Source: Clostridia bacterium
GTDB lineage: Bacteria; Bacillota; Clostridia; Christensenellales; Borkfalkiaceae
Direction of reading: 5' to 3'
Length of the DNA stretch: 7,263 bases
Assembly: GCA_900767195.1 (NCBI GenBank)
Contig: CAAFYG010000136.1
Span: 1-7,263 of the forward strand
Both the position numbers and the translations under genes were made by a program. Position 1 is the stretch's first letter. Every line of letters begins with the position of its first letter. Under the pieces are notes generated by a model, which searched no databases, was not told the origin of the DNA, and saw nothing but the letters and a program-made list of their open reading frames with translations. Positions 1 to 6,475 of the stretch are shown here, piece after piece.

Positions 1-24
1 AAAACAAGAAATAGAAAACAAGTT

Positions 25-74
25 GCGCCCCTCATCAGTCCGTTTCACGGACAGCTTCCCCCCGAGGGGAAGCC
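25..74. repeat. Palindromic element copy A (two-hairpin repeat)
   Basis: This is a short GC-rich intergenic element made of two hairpins. A conserved GCCCCTCATCAG block leads into stem 1 (38-43 GTCCGT with 47-52 ACGGAC, loop TTC). Stem 2 follows (55-61 CTTCCCC with 66-72 GGGGAAG, loop CCGA), then CC. The same plan recurs at 199-246, 308-356 and, rearranged, at 4474-4570. No reading frame is conserved between copies. It resembles REP or MITE-type non-autonomous repeats. I recall similar repeats as widespread in gut Clostridia, but no search was possible. Orientation is arbitrary. Confidence 0.8.
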
Positions 75-198
75 TTGGGAAGAGGCTGACAATTTTTGCT
101 GAATTTTGCGCTGAGCAAAATGAAGCAAGGGGAAGCCTACGAAAAAGACATAAATTTTGAAATCAAACAGTTTGATATGAGACAGACGGTATTCAACT

Positions 199-246
199 GC
201 CCCTCATCAGTCAACTTCGTTGACAGCTTCCCCCCGGGGGGAAGCC
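199..246. repeat. Palindromic element copy B
   Basis: Same plan as copy A. Stem 1 is 210-215 GTCAAC with 219-224 GTTGAC around loop TTC. Stem 2 is a perfect 18-bp palindrome at 227-244 (CTTCCCCCC then GGGGGGAAG). The stem 1 sequence differs from copy A on both arms but stays fully paired. It forms the GC-rich half of the first 109-bp unit. Confidence 0.8.
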
Positions 247-307
247 TAAGACAAAGGCATAAATTTTGAAATCAAACGGTTTGATATGAAACAGACGGTA
301 TTCGGCT

Positions 308-356
308 GCCCCTCATCCGTCTGCTATCGCAGACACCTTCCCCCTGGGGGGAAGGC
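308..356. repeat. Palindromic element copy C
   Basis: Third copy. Stem 1 is 319-324 GTCTGC with 329-334 GCAGAC around loop TATC. Stem 2 is 336-344 CCTTCCCCC with 347-355 GGGGGAAGG. The leading block reads GCCCCTCATCCG, and the junction between stems is AC instead of AG. It is the GC-rich half of the second 109-bp unit and ends about 28 bases before the tkt terminator stem. Confidence 0.8.
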
Positions 357-384
357 TCGACGAAGGGATAAATTATGAAACAAA

Positions 385-415
385 CGAGCGATGCCCGCCC
401 CGGGGGCATCGCTCG
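385..415 (-). terminator. Intrinsic terminator of tkt
   Basis: A perfect 12-bp stem (385-396 CGAGCGATGCCC with 404-415 GGGCATCGCTCG) encloses a 7-base loop. It begins 14 bases after the tkt stop codon. On the minus strand it is followed directly by TTTGTTTC, a T-rich though interrupted tract. It should end the mutase-tkt operon transcript before the repeat array. Confidence 0.85.
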
Positions 416-429
416 ACTTGTGCTTATTG

Positions 430-2433
430 TTACTGATTGTTTTCGATCGAGGCGATGGCTTTTTCTACTACGTTATTCACCGTGAAACCGAATTTCTCAA
501 ACAACTGTTTCGCGGGGGCGGACGCGCCGAACGTGTTCATCGCCACGATTTCGCCCTTGTCGCCCGCGTACTTGTACCAGCTGTACGGCGAGCCTGCTTC
601 CACGCACACGCGCGCTTTGATTGCCGCCGGCAGCACGCTTTCTTTATAATCGTCGCTCTGCTTTTCAAACTCTTCGATGCAAGGCATGGAAATTACGCGC
701 GCCTGCACGTCTTTCGCCGCGAGAGCTTCTTTCGCTTTGACGCAAAGCTCTACTTCGCTGCCCGTGCCGATCAAAAGCACGTCCGGCTTGCCTTCGCAAT
801 CTTCGAGAATATAGCCGCCTTTCAATGCTTCTTTTCCGCTGCCTTCGTATTGCGGCAGATTCTGGCGGGAAAGCACAAGCGCGGTGGGCTGATTGCCCGT
901 AAGCGCGGAAATCCACGCCGCCGCCGTTTCTTTGCCGTCCGCCGGGCGATACACTTTCATGCCCGGGATAGAACGAAGCGCGATCAGCTGCTCTACGGGT
1001 TCGTGGGTAGGTCCGTCTTCGCCTACGCCGATTGAATCGTGCGTGAAGATATATGCCACGGGCAAACCCATGAGCGCGGCTAAGCGAAGCGCGGGTTTGC
1101 AATAATCGGTGAATACGAAGAACGTGGCGCAGTACGCCTGAATGCCGCCGTGCAGCTGCAGGCCGTTGCAGATTGCCGCCATGGCGTGTTCGCGGATGCC
1201 GAAATGTACGTTGCGCCCCGCGTAGTTTTCGGGCGAGAACGTGCCGTATTTCATGCTTTCGGTATCTTTCATTACCGATTGATTGGAAGGCGCGAGATCT
1301 GCGCTGCCGCCGAAAAGCGTGGGAAGTTTCGCCGCAATTTTATTGAGTACTGCGGACGACGTGCCGCGCGTAGCCATCGGCTTATCGAACGAATACAGAT
1401 CTTCCATTGCCGCGAAATCGGGTTTCTTGCCCGCCATCGCGTCTTTATACTGCTGCGCGAGTTCGGGATAGGTGTATTCGTATTCCGCGAACATCTTTTT
1501 CCACAGCATTTCTTTTTCCGCGCCCGCGTTTGCAGCCAGCGCGCAATGATCGTATACTTCTTTCGGGCAGGCGAACGGCTCTTCTTCTTTCCAGCCGAGC
1601 TTTTCTTTGGACTTTTTCAGGTTTTCCGCGCCGAGCGGTGCGCCGTGGCTCTTTTCGCTGCCTTCGAGCGGCGAGCCGTAGCCGATGCGCGTGCGGCAGA
1701 TGATGATCGAGGGCTTATCCGTTCTCTCTTTCGCTTTCGCGATCGCGTCGGAAAGGGCAACCACGTCGTCCGGCGAAGTGGCGAGATCTACGTGTAAAAC
1801 CTGCCAGTTCTGCGCCGCGAAACGCGCGCCTACGTTTTCTTTGAAGGTGACGTCGGTGTCGCCTTCGATGGTGATGTCGTTATCGTCGTACAGTAAAATG
1901 AGTTTGCCGAGAGCGTTTGCGCCTGCGAACGAGCAGGCTTCGTAGGAAATGCCTTCTTCAAGGCAGCCGTCGCCGCAGATCGCGTAGGTATAGTGATCTA
2001 CCACGGGGTAGCCGGGGCGATTGTATGTAGCCGCAAGATGCGCTTCCGCCATAGCCATACCCACGGCGTTTGCGATGCCCTGACCCAAAGGACCGGTGGT
2101 GGTTTCTACCCCGGGAGTGTGACCGTATTCGGGGTGACCCGGCGTTTTGCTGCCGAGCTGACGGAAATTTTTCAGATCTTCCGTGGTGATTCCGTAGCCG
2201 TACAAGTGCATCAGCGCGTAGTAGAGCGCCGAGCCGTGACCGGCGGAAAGCACGAATCTGTCGCGATTGTGCCATTTTAAATCGAGCGGATTGCAATTCA
2301 GAAAATTCTGAAACAGCGTGTATGCGATCGGCGCGCAACCCATGGCGATGCCGGGATGTCCCGAATTCGCTTTTTCGATTGCTTCCGCAGATAAAATTCT
2401 GAGAGCGTTGATGGTAGTTTTCTGTACGTCCAT
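430..2433 (-). CDS. tkt: Transketolase
   Basis: Thiamine-diphosphate enzyme that moves two-carbon ketol units between sugar phosphates in the cytosolic non-oxidative pentose phosphate pathway. The 667-residue length matches full-size bacterial transketolases. Visible landmarks in family order are SGHPG (24-28, His26), SAGHGS (63-68), GPLGQG (114-119), the ThDP/metal motif starting GDG (154-156) with the DDND segment (183-186), the pyrimidine-domain block FGIREHAMAA (411-420) with the catalytic Glu415, THDSIGVGEDGPTHEP (464-479), and RPAD (497-500). The C-terminal domain is complete to the TAA stop. The ATG is preceded by CAGGAGAA (2443-2450), with 11 bases between the AGGAG core and the start. 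The gene lies 68 bases after the mutase stop on the same strand. That gap has only a weak 4-bp hairpin and no visible promoter, so co-transcription is likely. Nothing looks broken. Identity is near certain. Confidence 0.97.
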   Translation of the reverse strand: MDVQKTTINALRILSAEAIEKANSGHPGIAMGCAPIAYTLFQNFLNCNPLDLKWHNRDRFVLSAGHGSALYYALMHLYGYGITTEDLKNFRQLGSKTPGHPEYGHTPGVETTTGPLGQGIANAVGMAMAEAHLAATYNRPGYPVVDHYTYAICGDGCLEEGISYEACSFAGANALGKLILLYDDNDITIEGDTDVTFKENVGARFAAQNWQVLHVDLATSPDDVVALSDAIAKAKERTDKPSIIICRTRIGYGSPLEGSEKSHGAPLGAENLKKSKEKLGWKEEEPFACPKEVYDHCALAANAGAEKEMLWKKMFAEYEYTYPELAQQYKDAMAGKKPDFAAMEDLYSFDKPMATRGTSSAVLNKIAAKLPTLFGGSADLAPSNQSVMKDTESMKYGTFSPENYAGRNVHFGIREHAMAAICNGLQLHGGIQAYCATFFVFTDYCKPALRLAALMGLPVAYIFTHDSIGVGEDGPTHEPVEQLIALRSIPGMKVYRPADGKETAAAWISALTGNQPTALVLSRQNLPQYEGSGKEALKGGYILEDCEGKPDVLLIGTGSEVELCVKAKEALAAKDVQARVISMPCIEEFEKQSDDYKESVLPAAIKARVCVEAGSPYSWYKYAGDKGEIVAMNTFGASAPAKQLFEKFGFTVNNVVEKAIASIENNQ

Positions 2434-2501
2434 AGCTTTTTGTTCTCCTGTTTTTTTTGTTTTTTATGTTTACCGCTTTTCTGCGGAAAAACTTCTGTTT
2501 T

Positions 2502-4064
2502 TTATTGCTTTTCTATGCCTGAATCTATGCCTAAATACGCATCGGCGGGGGATAAATCGAGAAAATCGAAACGCTGCAAAAACGCGTACAATTCGCTTAC
2601 GATTTTTTTTGCGCCGCCTTTTTCTTCGCTTTCGGCGTTGGTGGGCAGAATAGGTTCGTGCAGGCTCATTCTCACAAGTAGCCAGCCCGCGCCGTGCGCT
2701 TTATCGAAATTCAGCCGCACGCCTTCGTGATTATCGGGCGCGGGGGTGATATACGGCTTGGTTTTCGCGTACTCTTCAAGCTGCGCGATGAGATTTGCGC
2801 CGAGCGCTTTGAAATCGCAGTCCGGCTTGAATTTAAAGCGGAGTTCCGCGGCTTCGGCGGGCATTTTTAAATCGGCGATGAGATCGCTTAAATTTTTGCC
2901 TTGTTTTGCCGCTTTGGCAAGTGCGATCAGAAGCCGCGTGACAAGATAGGCGCCGTCGTCGAGAAAGTAGTTTTCTTTGAGCGCGGCATGTCCGCTCGTT
3001 TCGATGGCGAGCGGCGCGTATTCGCCCGCGCCATTCAGGCGGATCGCTTCGTTGATCACGTTTTTATAGCCGCGTTTGAAACGGTGGTGTCTGCCGCCGT
3101 GCGATACGATAAATTCGGCTAAACCGTCGCTCGTTACCGAGTCGGTTACGATTGTGCCGGGCCGTTCGGAAAGAAGAATTGCCGAAATCAGCGCGATCAG
3201 ACGGTTTCGGTTGATCTCTTCGCCGGTGGAATCCACCGCGCCCGCACGATCTACGTCGGTATCGAAAATAATGCCGAAATCGGCTTTTTCGCGCTTTACC
3301 GCTTCGCAGATCGAGCGCATCGCCGTTTCGTTTTCCGGGTTGGGGATATGACCTTTGAAATACCCGTCCGGCGTGAGATACTGCGAGCCGCTTGTGTTTG
3401 CGCCCAAGGGGGTAAGCACCTTTTCGGCATAGAAACCGCCCGCGCCGCCGCCGGCGTCTACGATGATTTTCTTGCCTTTGAGCGGCGTTTCGCTGCCGCA
3501 AGCTTTTCGCACTTTCTGCACGAGATCGGCGGAATATTTATCCATATAGCTTTGCTCGCGTACCGTGCCGGGCGTTTCGCTCGCTTTATCGGTTTCGGCG
3601 GATTCGGAAAGCTTTGAGGCGATGGAAAGGATTTCTTTCACGTCGTCGGCTTCCAGACCGCTTTCTTTGGTGAAAAACTTCAAGCCGTTGCGGTTGAAAG
3701 GAAGATGCGAGGCGGTGAGCATGATCGAGCCGTCGGGCAGGGGTTCTTTGCCGCCGAAAAATTCTTCGTCCTGCAAGAGCATGAACATCGAGGGCGTGGA
3801 AGAAAGGCCGGTGGATAAAAGATCGTTGCCGCTCTGCGTAACCCCGGCGCGCACGCCGGATAAAAGCTCGGCGGCGGATATGCGGGAATCGTGACCGACC
3901 GCGACGAGAACGCGGTTTTTATGCAGGCGGTTTTTCAGCCACAGACAAAACGCGCGGGAGATGTGTTCCGCCGCCGTTTTCGTGAGATTTACTTCTTCGC
4001 CGGGTACGCCCGCCGAGGCGATGCCGCGCACGTCGTTGCCGTTTCTTAAACGGGAATAATCCAT
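2502..4064 (-). CDS. Phosphohexomutase (phosphoglucomutase/phosphomannomutase superfamily), variant-motif subgroup
   Basis: A 520-residue alpha-D-phosphohexomutase, expected to interconvert hexose 6- and 1-phosphates in the cytosol. All four active-site loops are recognisable. The phosphoserine loop is TASHLPFNRNG (117-127), with Ser119 the predicted phosphorylated residue; the usual form is TASHNP. The metal loop is DTDVDR (268-273), usually DGDADR. The sugar-binding loop is IETSGH (354-359), usually E-x-SGH. The phosphate-binding loop is RMSLHEP (465-471), where most relatives have R-x-SGTEP. From memory, the LPxxRNGLKFF and SLH(D/E)P forms also occur in a plant chloroplast and bacterial subgroup, so this looks like a real lineage and not decay. 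Substrate (glucose, mannose or glucosamine phosphate) cannot be told from sequence. The ATG has AAGGTAG nine bases upstream (4074-4080). It is the first gene of an operon with tkt. Confidence 0.9.
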   Translation of the reverse strand: MDYSRLRNGNDVRGIASAGVPGEEVNLTKTAAEHISRAFCLWLKNRLHKNRVLVAVGHDSRISAAELLSGVRAGVTQSGNDLLSTGLSSTPSMFMLLQDEEFFGGKEPLPDGSIMLTASHLPFNRNGLKFFTKESGLEADDVKEILSIASKLSESAETDKASETPGTVREQSYMDKYSADLVQKVRKACGSETPLKGKKIIVDAGGGAGGFYAEKVLTPLGANTSGSQYLTPDGYFKGHIPNPENETAMRSICEAVKREKADFGIIFDTDVDRAGAVDSTGEEINRNRLIALISAILLSERPGTIVTDSVTSDGLAEFIVSHGGRHHRFKRGYKNVINEAIRLNGAGEYAPLAIETSGHAALKENYFLDDGAYLVTRLLIALAKAAKQGKNLSDLIADLKMPAEAAELRFKFKPDCDFKALGANLIAQLEEYAKTKPYITPAPDNHEGVRLNFDKAHGAGWLLVRMSLHEPILPTNAESEEKGGAKKIVSELYAFLQRFDFLDLSPADAYLGIDSGIEKQ

Positions 4065-4170
4065 AAATTTTTTCTACCTTTTTTGCTTGCTTCGGGCGTT
4101 TAAAAACGCCGCCCCGAAAAGGGATTTTGCGTTGCCGCGCGCACGGGTGGCGCGGGCTGTGATTTCATAC
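4065..4170 (-). promoter_or_regulatory. 5' leader of the mutase-tkt operon with two GC-rich hairpins
   Basis: Given the promoter at 4177-4205, transcription should start near 4170, leaving about 105 untranslated bases. Two stems can be drawn. One is near the predicted 5' end (4134-4157, GCC-GCGC against GCGC-G-GGC with one bulged base). The other is about 30 bases before the ATG (4095-4101 GGCGTTT with 4104-4110 AAACGCC, which must open slightly to form a loop). The ribosome binding site AAGGTAG at 4074-4080 lies outside both. I recognise no known riboswitch core, and neither stem is followed by a T-run, so attenuation is not shown. Confidence 0.45.
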
Positions 4171-4176
4171 ATATTT

Positions 4177-4205
4177 ATTATAGCGCGTTTTCAACTATTT
4201 TTCAA
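4177..4205 (-). promoter_or_regulatory. Sigma-A-type promoter of the mutase-tkt operon
   Basis: On the minus strand a TTGAAA -35 box (4200-4205) and a perfect TATAAT -10 box (4177-4182) are separated by exactly 17 bases. A second TTGAAA lies within the spacer but is too close to act as the -35. The promoter sits just downstream of the terminator that closes the cls transcript, so the operon should be independently driven. Confidence 0.88.
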
Positions 4206-4258
4206 GTCTTTGAGGGGAGCTTTTCGAAAAATGACGGAAAATTTGCAAAAAATTGCAG

Positions 4259-4289
4259 AAAAAACCGCCGCAGCCGAAGCCGCGGCGGT
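4259..4289 (-). terminator. Strong intrinsic terminator of the cls transcript
   Basis: Read on the minus strand, a stem with one mismatch (4264-4274 against 4279-4289) is capped by a TTCG tetraloop and followed directly by six T (4259-4264). On the plus strand the stem is followed by A-residues, so it works only for minus-strand transcripts. The nearest upstream minus-strand gene is cls, whose stop lies about 340 bases earlier. The element therefore probably closes a long cls 3' untranslated region and insulates the mutase promoter. Confidence 0.88.
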
Positions 4290-4366
4290 AAAAAAAGGAG
4301 GGTAATGTATAAGTAAGGTTATGTTGCCGCGATTTTTGCGGCGATGATGAATTGCTTGCGCACTTT

Positions 4367-4482
4367 GATTTTCGAAAATTTTTTGTTAAAAATATTCAGA
4401 AAACCAAAAATGTGCTATGCCCCTTGATTTTTAAAAATTTCTTCTGAAATATTTCGGAAACCAAGAATGTGCTGCGCCCCTC
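4367..4482. repeat. Imperfect 57-59 bp tandem duplication
   Basis: Two adjacent copies (4367-4425 and 4426-4482) share the order GATTTT, A/T-rich stretch, CAGAAAACC or CGGAAACC, then A-rich AATGTGCT and GCCCCT. The offset is 59 bases at the left edge and 57 at the right, so there is a two-base indel. The second copy ends in the leading GCGCCCCTC block of palindromic element D. The first copy ends in a similar ATGCCCCTT but is not followed by hairpins. The remaining gene-free bases 4290-4366 hold only a small 5-bp hairpin (4326-4330 with 4338-4342). Confidence 0.65.
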
Positions 4483-4570
4483 ATTCGTCCAAAGCTTTGC
4501 TTTGTCCACCAAGCCGCCGAAGTTGCCTTTGGGCGGCAACTTGGCGAGAAAAGCCCCCCGAGGGGAAGGC
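4474..4570. repeat. Palindromic element copy D, enlarged by an extra hairpin
   Basis: Starts with the shared GCGCCCCTCAT block. Stem 1 is 4490-4495 CAAAGC with 4499-4504 GCTTTG, loop TTT. It ends with the shared CCCCCCGAGGGGAAGGC block. Between them about 45 extra bases form a third hairpin (4520-4527 AAGTTGCC with 4535-4542 GGCAACTT, extended by GCC/GGC across one unpaired G). The CTTCC arm of stem 2 seen in copies A-C is missing at this junction. A detached AAGGGGAAGCC lies 30 bases further on (4600-4610). The element lies in the 3' untranslated region of cls. Confidence 0.7.
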
Positions 4571-4628
4571 ATGAACTGAGACGATGATTTTCAGCAGATA
4601 AGGGGAAGCCTTTAAATCGTGCAGGACG

Positions 4629-6440
4629 TTAAAACAACGTTTCGAATACGCGAAGGAGCGAATCGAAAAACCTGCCGATATAGCCGCGCCTTAAATCGGA
4701 ATATTCCACGCGCTTGCACCGGGGAAAGGTGGATAAATAATCCGCTTTCAGATCGTCGGCTACCGCGCAATCGGAAAAATACACCGCGTTTTCGAAGTTT
4801 AAATACAGGCTTCTGTAATCGAGATTGATCGTGCCGATCACGGCAAATCGATCGTCGGCGAGCATGCTCTTCGCATGCACGAACCCCGGAGTGTACGTAT
4901 AAATCTTTACGCCCGATTTCATCAGCGGCAGGAAATTCGCGCGGGTAAGCCGATAGGTGAGCTTTTTATCGGGAATTCCCGGCGCAACGATGCGCACGTC
5001 TGTTCCGCGCTTCGCCGCCGTGCAAAGGGCGGCGCGCATTTCGTCGTCTAAAATCAGATACGGCGTGTATATCCACACGTACCGCCGCGCGCGGTTGATT
5101 ACGTCGAGATATACCGTTTCGCCGACGCTTTCTTTATCGAGCGGAGAATCGTCGTACGGCTGCAAAAACGCGCGCTCGCCGTCTTTCGCGCCCTTCGCCC
5201 GAGCCAGAGCTTTTTCTTGCGGAAGCGGTTCGCCCGGGATCGGGGCGGTAAAATCGTAGAAATCTTTGATATCGTCTTTATCTTTGCGGAAGGCGTTCCA
5301 CACGTTGAAAAAATTCATCGTGAAGGTGTTTGCCGCGCTGCCGCGGACGCGAAGCCCCGAATCTTTCCAGTTTCCGAAACGAATGATTTCGCCCACGTAT
5401 TCGTCTGAAAGATTGATGCCGCCCGTGAACGCAACTTTGCCGTCTATCACGATTTGCTTCCTGTGATCGCGGTTGTTGATGCGCACCGTGAAGATGGGGG
5501 CGATGGGGTTGAACGTAAGGCATTTTATGTTTTTGTGCAGCGATTCCACGTAGCGATCGTATTTGGGCGGCAACGCCTTCAAACAGCCGGCGTTATCGAA
5601 AATCAACCGCACCTGTACCCCTTCTTCCGCTTTCTGCACGAGCGCCGTTAAAAATTCAGACCATGTTTTGCCCGGGGCGATGATGAAGTATTCGGCGAGA
5701 ATAAATTTTTTCGCGCCGCGCACCGCTTCCATAATCGCTTCGAACGTTTCTTTTCCCGAAGGGAAATAGGTGGCTTCGCCGTCGTATGCGGCGGGAAAAC
5801 CCGCGAAATCGGAAAGATATTTCGTGATGCCGCAGGGTACGGAATTTTCCGTTTCGATTTCTTCCGTTTTCGGTGATTCGAGGGGGGTAGTGGCGGAAAC
5901 TCCGGCTTTTTCGCCGTTCGTTTTGCCCATTTTGGCGCGTTTCTTGCCGCTTTTGCCTGTTTTGCTCCACGGCATGCGTAAAAACTGCGACGCGGAAAGC
6001 GCGGAAAGCATGGGAGGTACGCCCGAAATCGACTGCGAGGCGGGAAGCGCGGCATAATTTTTCTGCTTTTCGGCGTTGACTTTCAGATTCATTTTCTTCG
6101 TGGGGCGGCCGTCGCCGTAGAGGAAAAACATCAGAATACCGAATACGGGCAGAAGAAGTATGATTACGATCCAGCCGAGTTTATTCGAAAGTTTATCGTT
6201 GTTGTTTACGATATGGAGCAGCAGAAAGAAGCCGACGAGGTTTGTAAGGAGCAGCAGAAGCTTGGCGGTCTGCGAGTTTGAATAGAATATTTTTACAAGC
6301 AATAACGCCGCCACCGCGATTTGCAGAAGGACGGCGAGTCCCGTTAAGAATATCCGGTTGTAAATAATTACTTTTCCGCGCCTGTCGCGATACAGAATTT
6401 TTTCTATACGGCGGCGGCGTTTTTCGCTCATTTGCTTCAT
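4629..6440 (-). CDS. cls: Cardiolipin synthase (phospholipase D family)
   Basis: Membrane enzyme expected to join two phosphatidylglycerols into cardiolipin plus glycerol. The chosen start gives 603 residues. A basic N-terminus (KRRRRIEK) precedes hydrophobic segments at about 30-52, 58-78 and 89-108, the N-terminal membrane region typical of bacterial Cls. Two HKD motifs are intact: His326/Lys328/Asp333 followed by GKVAFTGGINLSDEY (334-348), and His522/Lys524/Asp529 followed by FAVIGTINLDYRS (532-544). The PxFG-like turn and FLYGDGRP (106-113) end the membrane part. The protein is roughly 100 residues longer than the common ~480-500 residue Cls. The excess is mainly a polar, Lys/Ser/Glu-rich linker (about 117-205) before the first PLD domain. 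A TTG nine bases further upstream is in frame, but it abuts the ribosome binding site, so ATG at 6438-6440 is preferred. It is transcribed alone, divergent from the PRC-barrel gene. The exact lipid substrate is inferred from the family. Confidence 0.93.
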   Translation of the reverse strand: MKQMSEKRRRRIEKILYRDRRGKVIIYNRIFLTGLAVLLQIAVAALLLVKIFYSNSQTAKLLLLLTNLVGFFLLLHIVNNNDKLSNKLGWIVIILLLPVFGILMFFLYGDGRPTKKMNLKVNAEKQKNYAALPASQSISGVPPMLSALSASQFLRMPWSKTGKSGKKRAKMGKTNGEKAGVSATTPLESPKTEEIETENSVPCGITKYLSDFAGFPAAYDGEATYFPSGKETFEAIMEAVRGAKKFILAEYFIIAPGKTWSEFLTALVQKAEEGVQVRLIFDNAGCLKALPPKYDRYVESLHKNIKCLTFNPIAPIFTVRINNRDHRKQIVIDGKVAFTGGINLSDEYVGEIIRFGNWKDSGLRVRGSAANTFTMNFFNVWNAFRKDKDDIKDFYDFTAPIPGEPLPQEKALARAKGAKDGERAFLQPYDDSPLDKESVGETVYLDVINRARRYVWIYTPYLILDDEMRAALCTAAKRGTDVRIVAPGIPDKKLTYRLTRANFLPLMKSGVKIYTYTPGFVHAKSMLADDRFAVIGTINLDYRSLYLNFENAVYFSDCAVADDLKADYLSTFPRCKRVEYSDLRRGYIGRFFDSLLRVFETLF

Positions 6441-6449
6441 TGCGCGCAA

Positions 6450-6454
6450 CCTCT
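6450..6454 (-). promoter_or_regulatory. Ribosome binding site that fixes the cls start
   Basis: AGAGG on the minus strand lies nine bases before the ATG at 6438-6440. It directly abuts the in-frame TTG at 6447-6449 (zero spacing) and is 18 bases from the next ATG at 6429-6431. Only the 6440 start has normal spacing. Confidence 0.75.
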
Positions 6455-6475
6455 GCTTTGTGTGTTTACGTATAC

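Larger units (their letters stand above)
149..385. repeat. Imperfect 109-bp tandem repeat array, about 2.2 copies
   Basis: Two successive units begin at 149 and 258 and a truncated third at about 367. The first 50 bases of units 1 and 2 match at 46 of 50 positions. Each unit has an AT-rich half and a GC-rich half. The AT-rich half contains a perfect 7+1+7 palindrome, ATCAAAC-N-GTTTGAT, at 162-176 and 271-285. The GC-rich half is one palindromic element (B or C). The third unit keeps only about 18 degenerate bases (368-385, ATAAATTATGAAACAAAC) before running into the tkt terminator stem. The rest of the gene-free stretch 1-148 holds element A, a 7-bp hairpin (103-109 with 115-121) and a detached AAGGGGAAGCC at 127-137. 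No convincing gene lies anywhere in 1-384. Confidence 0.8.

Noticed and set aside
30..52. Minus strand of copies A and B reads GAA loop then CTGATGAGG, like a hammerhead ribozyme core
   Set aside because: Copies C and D read CGGATGAGG and CGAATGAGG, so the CUGAUGA core is not kept. No GAAA segment is placed correctly between stems and there is no cleavage-site stem.
149..356. Possible CRISPR array in the tandem repeats
   Set aside because: Units are 109 bp with both halves repeated, there are no unique spacers, only about two copies, and no cas gene.
391..1035. Long plus-strand frames of 214 and 215 residues opposite tkt (391-1035 and 1150-1797)
   Set aside because: They lie antisense within an unmistakable transketolase, have Arg/Phe/Ala-rich shadow composition and no ribosome binding site.
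2473..2486. CCGC...GCGG hairpin between the mutase and tkt as a terminator
   Set aside because: The stem is only 4 bp and no T-run follows on the minus strand; the operon is likely continuous.
4297..4316. AGGAGGG followed by ATG TAT AAG TAA on the plus strand
   Set aside because: It encodes only three codons; the purine run is the complement of the T-run upstream of the terminator stem. No plus-strand promoter was seen.
6447..6449. TTG start for cls giving 606 residues
   Set aside because: The AGAGG ribosome binding site directly abuts it; the ATG three codons later has proper nine-base spacing.
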